From Turritopsis dohrnii (lineage: Eukaryota > Cnidaria > Hydrozoa > Anthoathecata > Oceaniidae), in NCBI GenBank assembly GCA_027922465.2, contig BQMF02000580.1:1-64000 (forward strand): a stretch of 64,000 nucleotides of DNA. The letters are read 5' to 3'. The notes below the pieces were generated by a model that saw only the letters and a program-made list of their open reading frames with translations, made no database searches and was not told where the DNA came from. Below, piece after piece: positions 17,372-29,161 of this stretch; position 1 is the stretch's first letter, and the number at the start of each line of letters is the position of its first letter. The position numbers and the translations under genes were made by a program.

Positions 17372-18125
17372 TTATTAATGAACATTTGATTTTATTTTTC
17401 ACACTTTTGAACCAATGCAAAACAGATTTTGTATTTTCCCATTGATTACCTCAAAATTTTTTTAATGCATTCTTATTTATTTGGTCATGAACGTGCTTGA
17501 TTGTTTCAAAAAATGCAATAACGAGACAGCTACTCTGTCCGAAATAACGTCCTTTGTAGGCTTGAGTACCACGTGATTAATTGTTTAATCTAAATTGTTT
17601 AAAAGATTAACCTAAGATCAGTTGAACGCACTTCACTTTGAAATCAGTCGCTATAGTCACAATAAAGGTGTCTTCAATATATTGAATTTAACTAAGAACA
17701 TCTAAAGTAGAACTCACAGATTGGTAGAACTTGTTACCGAAGCAATATATATATATATATCCGAGTGAGGAAAATCTGTGGTAAAATATTTCAAGCATCT
17801 TATTTTGTCATAAACCAGGAACAATCCAAAGACAACGCTTATGTGTGATTGCCTTTTGATGGTTGCCTTTTGATGTTGAAGAAATTGCACTTTTGCAACA
17901 AAGTCTCGAAGAAACATCTTGAGAGCAGTCTTCAATAAAGTACACATCCTTAGGAGCAGCTGACTGGCTATGTTCGTTGAGATTGATTTGTTCCTATTCT
18001 TAGCAATGAAGGGAAAGACCGTATAGCGTTAAGTGCACCAGAGTGGCGAGAGTCCTCTGAATGAAAATATTTGTGGAAAATGCTGATGGTTTCCAAGTAC
18101 CGCAAATCTATCAAAACTAACAATC
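17372..18125. other. Non-coding stretch with a short AT microsatellite
   Basis: No gene seen. An (AT)n run lies at about 17743-17760. The last 125 bp lead into the tandem array that follows. Confidence 0.55.
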
Positions 18126-21100
18126 AACAAGATGCCCTACCGGGCAGAAGGATTTCTGCAAGCTTTGCTGCTGAAAATGCCACAAAAATGCAACACTAGC
18201 ACACTAGTCCTGCAAAACTAAGACAGTCACATCATTCAGCTCGAGAAGCATCAGCATTAAATAAACAAAAATATTGATGCGACTGACAATGTTCGTCAAG
18301 AAAGTCAGCCTACCATAACATAAAAAAGCGGCTTTTCTTTATGCTATCGCGGAGATCATTTATGAAGAACTGTTTTTTTTGTACGAATAAGCTGAATGAT
18401 TGTTACTGGATATTTGCCACCCACGTACTCCAAAAAAGTGCATCGACACAATACGAAACTTTAATTTAACCACATTAAATATAACGAATCCTATAAAAAG
18501 ATTGTGTATACTGGCGGTAACCAACATATATCGTTTGGGCAGCACAAACTAATATATAAAGTTTCTATATTGATCTCCTCAGAATGAAAAATATAAATAT
18601 CACAATAATAATTACTTAGAAATTAAAGCTCATATCTAATCTAAAAGTTAAAAAAAATACAACATACATAGGGAGAAAAGAGATAAGCTGATATAGCCAG
18701 AATACATCCAAAAATTGCTACTAAATATAGTATAAATAGCTGTATAAAGTGCATATGTTGGTGATGTTGGGGAGGAGCTGAAAGGAAGCTAAGCTGAGCT
18801 TTAAAAATCCAAAAGCTTCTAAAAATTGACTTCAAACATGCATACACATACAAAATACACGAAGGTCTTTCATATTTAAAAAGGCTTGGAGCAAAAATAA
18901 AACAAGAAATACCTTTTCTTCCACCACCATGTATTGGCACTGTTTTCATATTTTAAACTTCAAGAAAACTTCTTTCAAAAAACAGAATAACCACACTGTA
19001 ATTTAATTTTGTGAACATGATAAGTTCCCAACAGTAATGCAATTCTTTATATAAAATTATAAGCTGTATTAACTTCTTTTAAAGCCATATTTCCATCAAA
19101 GAAACTTTTAGCAAACTACACACGTTCTTTCGCTGCCATTTTTAAAACGTTTTGTGGACGATCACATGGCATGGCGAAAATCAGCCAATAAACGATCGCT
19201 ATTTAAGTGGAGGTGGCTAAATTAGCACCCTTTCGTAGAAATCGGGCATTATGCACCAATGACAATTAAGACGGCTTTTTTATGAACCAATGAAATTTAA
19301 GAAACAAAAATGCGTAGGTTTGGACAGTAAGATGAACAAGATGCCCTACCGGGCAGAAGGATTTCTGCAAGCTTTGCTGCTGAAAATGCCACAAAAATGC
19401 AACACTAGCACACTAGTCCTGCAAAACTAAGACAGTCACATCATTCAGCTCGAGAAGCATCAGCATTAAATAAACAAAAATATTAATGCGACTGACAATG
19501 TTCGTCAAGAAAGTCAGCCTACCATAACATAAAAAAGGGGCTTTTCTTTATGCTATCGCGGAGATCATTTATGAAGATCTGTTTTTTTTGTACGAATAAG
19601 CTGAATGATTGTTACTGGATATTTGCCACCCACGTATATACTCCAAAAAAGTGCATCGACACAATACGAAACTTTAATTTAACCACATTAAATATAACGA
19701 ATCCTATAAAAAGATTGTGTATACTGGCGGTAACCAACATATCCTTTGGGCAGCACAAACTAATATATAAAGTTTCTATATTGATCTCCTCAGAATGAAA
19801 AATATAAATATCACAATAATAATTACTTAGAAATTAAAACTCATATCTAATCTAAAAGTTAAAAAAAATACAACATACGTAGGGAGAAAAGAGATAAGCT
19901 GATATAGCCAGAATACATCCAAAAATTGCTACTAAATATAGTATAAATAGCTGTGTATAAAGTGCATATGTTGGTGATGTTGGGGAGGAGCTGAAAGGAA
20001 TCTAAGCTGAGCTTTAAAAATCCAAAAGCTTCTAAAAATTGACTTCAAACATGCATACACATACAAAATACACGAAGGTCTTTCATATTTAAAAAGGCTT
20101 GGAGCAAAAATAAAACAAGAAATACCTTTTCTTCCACACACCATGTATTGGCACTGTTTTCATATTTTAAACTTCAAGAAAACTTCTTCCAAAAAACAGA
20201 ATAACCACACTGTAATTTAATTTTGTGAACATGATAAGTTCCCAACAGTAATGCAATTCTTTATATAAAATTATAAGCTGTATTAACTTCTTTTAAAGCC
20301 ATATTTCCATCAAAGAAACTTTTAGCAAACTACACACGTTCTTTCGCTGCCATTTTTAAAACGTTTTATGGACGATCACATGGCATGGCGAAAATCAGCC
20401 AATAAACTATCGCTATTTAAGTGGAGGTGGCTAAATTAGCACCCTTTCGTAGAAATCGGGCATTATGCACCAATCACGGTTGAGACGGCTTTTTTATGAA
20501 CCAATGAAATTTAAGAAACAAAAATGCGTAGGTTTGGACAGTAAGATGAACAAGATGCCCTACCGGGCAGAAGGATTTCTGCAAGCTTTGCTGCTGAAAA
20601 TGCCACAAAAATGCAACACTAGCACACTAGTCCTGCAAAACTAAGACAGTCACATCATTCAGCTCGAGAAGCATCAGCATTAAATAAACAAAAATATTAA
20701 TGCGACTGACAATGTTCGTCAAGAAAGTCAGCCTACCATAACATAAAAAAGGGGCTTTTCTTTATGCTATCGCGGAGATCATTTATGAAGATCTGTTTTT
20801 TTTGTACGAATAAGCTGAATGATTGTTACTGGATATTTGCCACCCACGTATATACTCCAAAAAAGTGCATCGACACAATACGAAACTTTAATTTAACCAC
20901 ATTAAATATAACGAATCCTATAAAAAGATTGTGTATACTGGCGGTAACCAACATATCCTTTGGGCAGCACAAACTAATATATAAAGTTTCTATATTGATC
21001 TCCTCAGAATGAAAAATATAAATATCACAATAATAATTACTTAGAAATTAAAACTCATATCTAATCTAAAAGTTAAAAAAAATACAACATACGTAGGGAG

Positions 21101-21762
21101 AAAAGAGATAAGCTGATATAGCCAGAATACATCCAAAAATTGCTACTAAATATAGTATAAATAGCTGTGTATAAAGTGCATATGTTGGTGATGTTGGGGA
21201 GGAGCTGAAAGGAATCTAAGCTGAGCTTTAAAAATCCAAAAGCTTCTAAAAATTGACTTCAAACATGCATACACATACAAAATACACGAAGGTCTTTCAT
21301 ATTTAAAAAGGCTTGGAGCAAAAATAAAACAAGAAATACCTTTTCTTCCACACACCATGTATTGGCACTGTTTTCATATTTTAAACTTCAAGAAAACTTC
21401 TTCCAAAAAACAGAATAACCACACTGTAATTTAATTTTGTGAACATGATAAGTTCCCAACAGTAATGCAATTCTTTATATAAAATTATAAGCTGTATTAA
21501 CTTCTTTTAAAGCCATATTTCCATCAAAGAAACTTTTAGCAAACTACACACGTTCTTTCGCTGCCATTTTTAAAACGTTTTATGGACGATCACATGGCAT
21601 GGCGAAAATCAGCCAATAAACTATCGCTATTTAAGTGGAGGTGGCTAAATTAGCACCCTTTCGTAGAAATCGGGCATTATGCACCAATCACGGTTGAGAC
21701 GGCTTTTTTATGAACCAATGAAATTTAAGAAACAAAAATGCGTAGGTTTGGACAGTAAGATG
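18126..21762. repeat. Three tandem copies of a 1.21-kb unit
   Basis: Units at 18126-19334, 19335-20548 and 20549-21762 each begin AACAAGATGCCCTACCGGGC. Units 2 and 3 look almost identical; unit 1 differs by scattered substitutions and small indels. Each unit ends in a GC-richer part with CCAAT words, a TATTTAAG box and AAAATGGCAGC on the minus strand, looking like a promoter. A minus-strand ATG frame (MKTVPIHGG... in unit 1) is followed by a GTATTTCTTG splice-donor-like site. No RNA gene or full protein is recognised. The first 35 bp of the unit recur in diverged form near 38884. Confidence 0.95.
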
Positions 21763-21763
21763 A

Positions 21764-21880
21764 AAACAGAAAAACACGGACGATCGTAAAGTATTTCTTG
21801 CTTACGCAGAAATCCAAAAAAAAAACAGAAAAACACGGACGATCGTAAAGTATTTCTTGCTTACGCAGAAATCCAATAAC
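21764..21880 (+). repeat. 59-bp tandem duplication
   Basis: The stretch beginning AAACAGAAAAACACGGACGA occurs at 21764 and again at 21823, the copies separated by a poly-A run. The part TTTCTTGCTTACGCAGAAAT resembles sequence near 58085-58110 and 40200, a dispersed repeat end. Confidence 0.9.
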
Positions 21881-22656
21881 GGCAACTGAACAAATATCCT
21901 GAAATCTATTAACAATAGCTTCAAAATATAGGAATTTATGAAAGGATTTTTTGGGCCTGTTAGCTGCAAGTTTTACGCGAACATACATGCTGGATCCCAT
22001 GCATGTATGTTCAAGTCCGATGTTCAGAGAAGGCACTGGAAGTTTCTTTATCAGTTGTGGGAGCGTTTGTCGACAAATCATAAATTTAGAATGAGAGAAT
22101 AAGACAACAACAGCAACCCAAAATCAGCTAATAAAAAGACAATGACTATTTATACATTGTGCAAATACTTGAGAAAAGAGAACAAACATATCAAATCTAC
22201 AGCAGGAAAATGTTGAATAAACATGTTTTGCACAACTTCCCATTCTTATACGCAGAATACAAATGTTGAATATCTTAGAGAAACAGTCTCAACTATAGTA
22301 TAGTCGTAAGTATGACTATTGGCATCACACTGGCCACCAAGCAACCATTTGCACCACTTAATTGTTTATTTCTTTGCTTAACCGTTTTTTGTTTTTCTGT
22401 CTTCTTGAAGCAGCAATGTTATAACATTATATATCAACCAAAATAGTTCTAATTAAAAAGGTTGCTTCAAGTATATATTCCAAAACGTTTCATAAAATTG
22501 TTGGAATATTTTAGACAAAACACACGTTCTTTCCAATTCTTGCCTCATTAACCCAAACCCTAACATACACAAGAGTAACAACAAATTTTGGAGCATCTTG
22601 GTATATTCTGGTAACAGCATATCGCGCAGCAGAGCCGTGCATGGAACTCCACATTA

Positions 22657-23153
22657 AGCCGGTTTTCCACTAGGCGGTTTAGAACGCGCTGAGCAAGGCG
22701 GCTTTTGTTTTTTCAGTATGAAATCCGCTGAAACCGGTCCGCTCAGCGCGTTTTTAAAAGTCGACTTCAATCCGACTTCAACGCGCGTTCTAAAGGCGTG
22801 AACCAATCAAAATGCAGCATGTCATGTAAACAAACTTTCTCAAAGGCATGGTTTCATTCTAAAATATCGGGAAAAAAGTTCACTATCAATCCAACTAATT
22901 TTTTTTTTTTTTATCATTTGTTTATATTTTTATTAGTTGCTTTTTAGTAACCAACTTGAAATGAATTGATAATAATAATGATAGTGTTCATCCTTAATTT
23001 TTCTGTTTATACTTTTAGACACTCTTTTTCAACTCATCTTTGCAAGTGGAAATTGAATAAAAACGCGCGTAGCGGATTAATTAGCGGCCATTGTCTTAAA
23101 AACAATAGCCGCCTCGCTCAGCGCGTTCTGAAACGCCTAGTGGAAAACCGGCT
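22657..23153. mobile_element. PIF/Harbinger-type MITE
   Basis: The terminal inverted repeat of about 39 bp begins AGCCGGTTTTCCACTAGGCG and matches the reverse complement of the other end with two or three differences. It is flanked by a 3-bp TTA duplication (22654-22656 and 23154-23156), as expected for PIF/Harbinger. The internal AACGCGC and GCTCAGCGCG words repeat the TIR core. No transposase is inside. Confidence 0.88.
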
Positions 23154-23429
23154 TTAGTGAGTACAAAGCAATAACCTTAAAAATTACTGATCACGATAAC
23201 AATGATGATGTATGAAGAATAATGCATGCATGTAACCAATATAGTATATCGTATAAATTAAAACTACTCATTTGTAAATAATCAATTAATTTGATATAAA
23301 AGAAAATTCGCTCTAAATCATAGTCACAAGAACAAGATAGTCTGGTGACATGGCCCGATAGAATTGTTTTTCGGATTATGTTTGTTTTCTTCTTACGGCC
23401 TAAGAGTGCATGTACTCTGTTTTCCAAAA

Positions 23430-24550
23430 TTGCGGCGATCGGAGAGGAATTCCTTCAAGATCATGATTTAGATGTTGTAATTGAAGCTATCGACGACGAT
23501 ACATTTGAATAGGATGACGAATTTGTCAACTGGTTAATGTATTTTTAATGTATTCACTGATAGTAACTTGGAATGCACTGCAGTTCAGTTGTAAGACCAA
23601 AACAGGCCTTTCAAGACATGTTCGAGCTAAGCATCAAGAATCTTCAACCTTAAGTAATCATTCAAAAGAGAAATCACCTGAGGAAATTCTTCATTCATTA
23701 CGTTTCAAGCAGTTTATCCAAAGAAGTTCCAAGTGCTTCTGACAAATGCTGCTCTGGGAAAACACGACAAGAGTTATTTGGTTTATAACGAAGACGCTGT
23801 ATACTTTTACCAATTTGTTGTGATGTGATTGGTGGATTTAATGGTGACATGGAAAGGTTTTAGGCATTGTTTTATAATTAATTTATAAAGAGAATACTTT
23901 TAAAAATTTATCCAATAAATCTTTCAGAAGTCTTGGGTTTGAAACAGCAAATTATGTTGTTGCACATTTGACTGGCTCATTAGTGAAAGATAGCAGTGTC
24001 AAATTTAAGGACATTTCTTTTTCAAACAAATAAAATGATATAATAAAGTATTTGTGTGGTTATGTTTTGGGAACAGTATATCGTCGTATCTGCAGGTCAC
24101 AGTTGACTAGAAGTATGCTTAGTCAACAAAGTTTAAGTATTCCACTTGCTGGTAAAAGTGTAATGAACGACAAAAAAGATCATTTGACCAAAGCAAATAA
24201 TAGACGAGGCTTATGGAGTGTTACAAATACTAATTTTTAGTACTGTTGAATCCAATTTTCGTCAGTGGACAGCTGGTTGTCAAAGAAAAATTGACAGTAA
24301 CTAATTGCTGGGTGAACTCCTGGAAAACTTAACGGAATTTCAATAAGTTACGTCTGAAGCTTCAGAAAAAGTTAGTAAAGAGGTCAGGCTTAATTTATTG
24401 GAGTATCTCATAACCCTTTATATTCATGTAAGGACGTTTTCATTAGTTAGAGACAAAAGAGAAGAGCATTACATTAAATCCAAAAGGAAGAAATCAAGAT
24501 CACTAAGTACAGAAATCAAGAAAGCTTCTAGTAGTGAACAAATGCACTGA
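23430..24550 (+). pseudogene. Zinc-finger-containing repeat gene remnant
   Basis: Broken plus-strand frames include a C2H2-like end (TKTGLSRHVRAKHQ near 23595-23635) and, further on, CGYVLGTVYRRI (about 24055-24090) with a downstream helical stretch (about 24385-24480) ending in Lys/Arg/Ser-rich residues. The order fits a repeated gene family I associate with cnidarian genomes, often found beside transposons. Many stops and shifts are present. It is convergent with the P-element relic; about 430 bp separate them. No function is assigned. Confidence 0.5.
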
Positions 24551-24980
24551 TGACCAAGAATGTCCCGGAGACTGACTTTTATCCTGTCAAAAAGGCTTTT
24601 TTTAAAGCCACACATTAAATAAAAAACATTATTTGGTCAGTTGTATCACCAACCAATGGAGAATTACAAGAATTCAATTGTGAATATATAAAGGTAAGGG
24701 AAATATTTTTGAAATTACACATACAATTTTCAGAAGTTAGAAAAGTTCTCAATGCCTTAAGAGCGAATTTCCCACAATTCTACAAATCTGAGTAAATGCT
24801 ATTCAATTTTATCTTCTGTTGTAAATTCGAAATTGAATGATTATCAATTTTAAAATAAACAATATTATCTTGTACTTACCAAGGCACAGGAAATTGACCT
24901 AACGAGTTTTGTGTTTCGTTTTGTGTTATCATGGTAACCAAAATCACGAAGTGTTGGATTGTCTTTGCAAAATCCTTCAG

Positions 24981-26993
24981 TTAGGACATATGGAATACGT
25001 GATTGAAGCAAAAATTGAATGAGTTCAACAGTAGAATGAACAGCAATTTCAAACTCTCATAAATTTGCCAAGAGATGAACATGTTAGACTTAGCATGTGC
25101 ACTGAAGTTACCAGGTCGTGCTTCAATTGAGTGTTGCCAATCTTCAAAATACTTTAGAAAAGTGTCCAAGAGCCAGGTGAAACATTCATCACCTACAGCT
25201 TCAAATGGTTTTAAAAATGGTTTTATCTTTGTCATACACTCGGTAGAATTTTTCTGATTCATGCAATCACAGAATTTGTCTAACATGCGACAATAAATGG
25301 CGGTTTCAATTGGTTCTGGTGGCCCAAGCGGTTGATACACAGATTCACTCAACACTTGAGCTGCTAGGCGGACATTCATAACAGAAAAACAGATAAGATT
25401 GATGTGATTATTAGTAATTTTTGGAACCAATTGAAGTCCACAACCCAAGTCATCATAAAACAAATGTGATTCCAACTGAGATACTTACCATTCTTCCACA
25501 TACTTCTAGTACCTTCCCATACAGTTGCAAGCTGCTTCGATTAAGTAAGGTGGATCAGAGATGAAATAAATATATCTCTCTTCTTCAGCCATATTATTCA
25601 AGCGTACGGTAAACAACACCATCATCAGGACCATCTTCATGTTGATTCATGTGTAAATGCATCCGATACATTTTCCGATTTGATGAAGCACCATCACTAG
25701 TCACCCCAAAAACTTTAATTCCTACATTCTCTTCAAGAATGCTGACTGCTTTCCAAAACAAAAAAAATGTGAATAACTGTACATAATCAGCAGTGGTTGT
25801 TACAGAATTTACAAATGAAAACTTTAATGGGTTCACAATACTCCTAAGCAATTCCGAACTACCATTGGATGATACCGGACACCTGTTTTTGATGATGTTG
25901 ATAGGTATTTTTGTTGTTCGTCCCAAATCATTTTCATGAAAGGATTGATAAACTTCTTGTCAACCCCAGCCATAATTTTATTAAGATCATCACCAAGATT
26001 TCTATCCACTTCCAAAGACTTTGACTTGATTTCAAGTTGCAATTTATTTATTTCATCCCTCAGCTGCTTGTTTTTTAATCTGTAATTTTGAAGAGTAAGC
26101 TTTACTCTCTCTTAGGAGATGCGAGAGAAATTGGTGCTTTTAGTTTTGCTGGTACAGTTAAATTGGATCTTATCCTTTTCAAGCTCAACTTTTCCTGAGA
26201 TTCAGCAGAAGTATAGGCATTGCACATGTCAAGTTGATAATCAATAATCATCAAGAAAGATGAAAATCTGTACCATTTGGTTTGGTGAAGAGGATAACTA
26301 TGACTTAAATTAGCAGAAAATAACTTTTGAACAGCATGCTCAATACAGCTACCATTAACTCACTTGATAAACCAAGACATATTACGTAACTTTTTATGAA
26401 GTTTAGCAATTGCGATAAATAAACATTTTTTAGTGATGACTGATTATCATAACAGGACTCGAATGGCATAACTTAAATTTTCTGTGACATGTAATTCATT
26501 CTTGGGTACCATGTGAATAGAATAAAAATAGCAAATATATATTGCATTCTCTTGATAACTTATTTGCCAATCAGGGATTTTCAATTTTTCTTTGGTTATA
26601 TTGGCTACATCAGACAAGACTTTTTTTTTATTATGCTGAAATCATAAGGCAGAATCACGAGGATGAAAAGTGGTGATGCATCATGATGTAGGAATACTTT
26701 TATCTGGCAAATTTAGAGCTGGAATGGCCATTGGGTTTAAAGTACGCTTGTTATCGTGAGTTGTATAAGAATCCTCAGTAAAATGACGTTGACATATGAA
26801 TAAACTTCTTTTATTGATCTGTCTTTTTAGCGATTCATCAATAACCCTGCCTTTCGTAATGATATTTATGAGTTTATTTCTCCATTCGGTTTCAAACTCT
26901 CCATTGCCAGATGAAACTTTAAAAAGTGAAATTACCTTATACTTATCCTTACAAGAGATTGCAGCCGTAAATAGAACAGTTATCACCAGGCAT
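24981..26993 (-). pseudogene. P-element-type (THAP) transposase relic
   Basis: Reading on the minus strand from an ATG at 26993: a THAP zinc finger (C-x4-C start, Trp, then ICQRHFTEDSY and NPMAIPALNLP), broken by one shift after the first cysteines. Then a coiled-coil region, a GVRYHPMVVRNC segment (about 25833-25890), the RNase-H-like piece VTSDGASSNRKMY (about 25675-25715), and a C-terminal part with NHINLICFSVMNVRLAAQVL and KSNMFISWQ pieces (24981-25475). These are the successive parts of P-element transposases. Internal stops separate the frames, so it is dead. The terminal inverted repeats were not located. Confidence 0.85.
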
Positions 26994-27159
26994 GTTAGCA
27001 AATTACACACACATGTTCACGCGAAATGCGCCATTTTTAAACACTTATGCAAGAAGACGACAGAGCTCCAGTTAAAAATAGCGAACAATAGCAAAAACAA
27101 TAACACGCTTAGAGTGGTCAGATTATCTCTTTTCTTATGACTATGACTAAATATATTAA

Positions 27160-28028
27160 TCTATATATTAATAGCCGATTCTCTGTCTGTCTGTTTGTTT
27201 GTTTGTTTGTTTGTTTGTTTGTAAGTCACGCAAAATGGTAGATTGAGTTGTGAGCGAAATTATTTCTTTTTTTGTGTGCGACGTGAGTTCGAAGCAAATA
27301 CATTGCAACCCCAATCGAACGTGACATTTTTTGGCTGATGAACTAATAGGAATAACGTTTCGTTTTTATTATTTTGTTAGTTTTATATTCCACGTTGACT
27401 TGGCTTTGAAAACAATACATCAACTAAATACAAAGAAACTAACTGATAAAACATTTTGGACAAAAAGCAGCCGTGGGAGAACGTGGTAGCATCTCGGTTT
27501 GCCAGTGTATCCTAACGTATCCTTGCCTGACTGTCTGAGACGGGTGAACTTTTTTTTCGAGTAATGAAAATGTTTAAAAACCTATAGGTAAAAAAAAATA
27601 TCATAAAACAAAATATTTTTTTTTGCTTTTGTCATAATAGTTGTCTTTAATCGATTTCTTTTAATCTATTTTATTTTATATCAGATCGAACGTTTTTTTT
27701 ATTCACTTGATTCATTTAGCACGTGCCTTTTCTTCTCTCCTCCCGTGTGATCTTTTTAAGAAGAGAATCCATTTTCCCCTTACGTTTGATAGCACCCATG
27801 TTAGAGCGCGTAACTTTTTTTAAACAAAAGATAATAAAAAGTTGAAGTTTTCTCTCTATACGTTTTGAGTGTATTGTTACACTGATAAAAGATTGGTTTT
27901 ACCAGAGGTTGTGACTTCGAATCTGCTTCTGGTTGTACGAGCCGTTTATAAGGAAATTTGACGTTTATTGATACAGTGATACAGAGCAGTTGGACATGGG
28001 CGGCGAGCGACGCCGCCTTGGCGGCTAG
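27160..28028 (+). mobile_element. Non-autonomous Helitron, copy 2
   Basis: It starts TCTATATATTAATAGCCGAT after an A and ends with the GGCGGC/GCCGCC hairpin and CTAG before a T, the canonical Helitron A|T insertion. It is close in sequence to the 13420-14354 copy and lacks that copy's 70-bp expansion. A TTTG microsatellite (about 27190-27225) lies in its 5' part. It sits at the point where copy A and copy B of the duplication lose alignment. Confidence 0.87.
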
Positions 28029-29161
28029 TATTCATTAAATAATTGTTTTACCTGACATCGTTGCAAGTGACAGGATTATTTTCGAAGCTTGTTCCATATG
28101 TGTTGCACGTTTGATTATTATACCAACTCCAGGATAAAAACATCTGGTTATCCCTAGCCAAATGGGATTGACTTTGTCTATTTTACCAGAAGAAACCGTA
28201 TAGATAAGGTATAATAAACCGTGTCTCACACAAAGACTTTGGTTTACAAATTTTATGCAACTACGCCAGCTGGATTAAAATTTTGTTGGTATACAATTGC
28301 ACGTTATAATTACTGTATAATAATCGAAAAAACTTGAAACTTTTTAAATATGTGCTTCAGTTGTCTGGTTTAAGCGGAATACTTTCAAAAAGTGTATGAA
28401 ATCTCTCGTTGAACAACAATGGGCATTCCACAAGATTCTTGCACAACAATAAATGATTCCAAAATAAGAAGCAAATGTAAAGATGAAGATGTACGCACTT
28501 AAAGAAAGTCAAAAACGTTTCGTAATTTCAGATTTCAAAAACCAAGGACGCCGCAAATATATTTTATTAATTAAATGATTATGAAAATTTTCATCAACAT
28601 CCTATTAAGCGACACTGATTGAACTTTTCATTAATTACATCATTACGTCAATCGCCTGTTATGTTATTTAACATAATAAAAGAGTTTCATGACATATTTT
28701 CCACAGTGTACCACTTCTAGTTGATAACGGTGAAATCTTCGTACGTATTCTCCTTGGTAAAATAGGCGTTGGGTATTTTGATGTCATTTATGAAAAGGTT
28801 TTTTTGGAATATTGGAAAATGTCATGAACACATGCATATTTCTTTTAACGATTGACTAAATCGTAGAATCTGATTGGTTTTCCTGAATGCAGCTTTCCCC
28901 CATAAGAATATCATAGCAAACAAATAAGTGTCCCTTTTGAAATATCATGGACTGTAAGAACTGAATACCAGTCGATACAAGTACTTACTTAGTTCTCTCA
29001 AAAAACGCAATTATCAATAAGTACTTCAAAGCTCAACTATACAATAAAAGAGGAAGACTTTATTAATTAGGAGTCAGATATAAAAATGATAAACATTAAA
29101 AATAGGTTTCCAGACCAATACTTCCAAAATACAACAAATATGTACCGTTATTAAACTGCAG
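28029..29161. other. 3' flank of the large gene, duplicated, non-coding
   Basis: No frame with protein character. It aligns in patches with 49860-51185 of the second copy, including the well-conserved words TCTGGTTATCCCTAG and ATGGGATTGACTTTGTCT, which may reflect recent duplication or shared regulatory content. Confidence 0.55.

Noticed and set aside
19550..21358. Identical 82-aa and 70-aa frames in tandem units 2 and 3
   Set aside because: Their identity reflects near-identical DNA units, not selection; unit 1 has different frames at the same places. Not annotated as genes.
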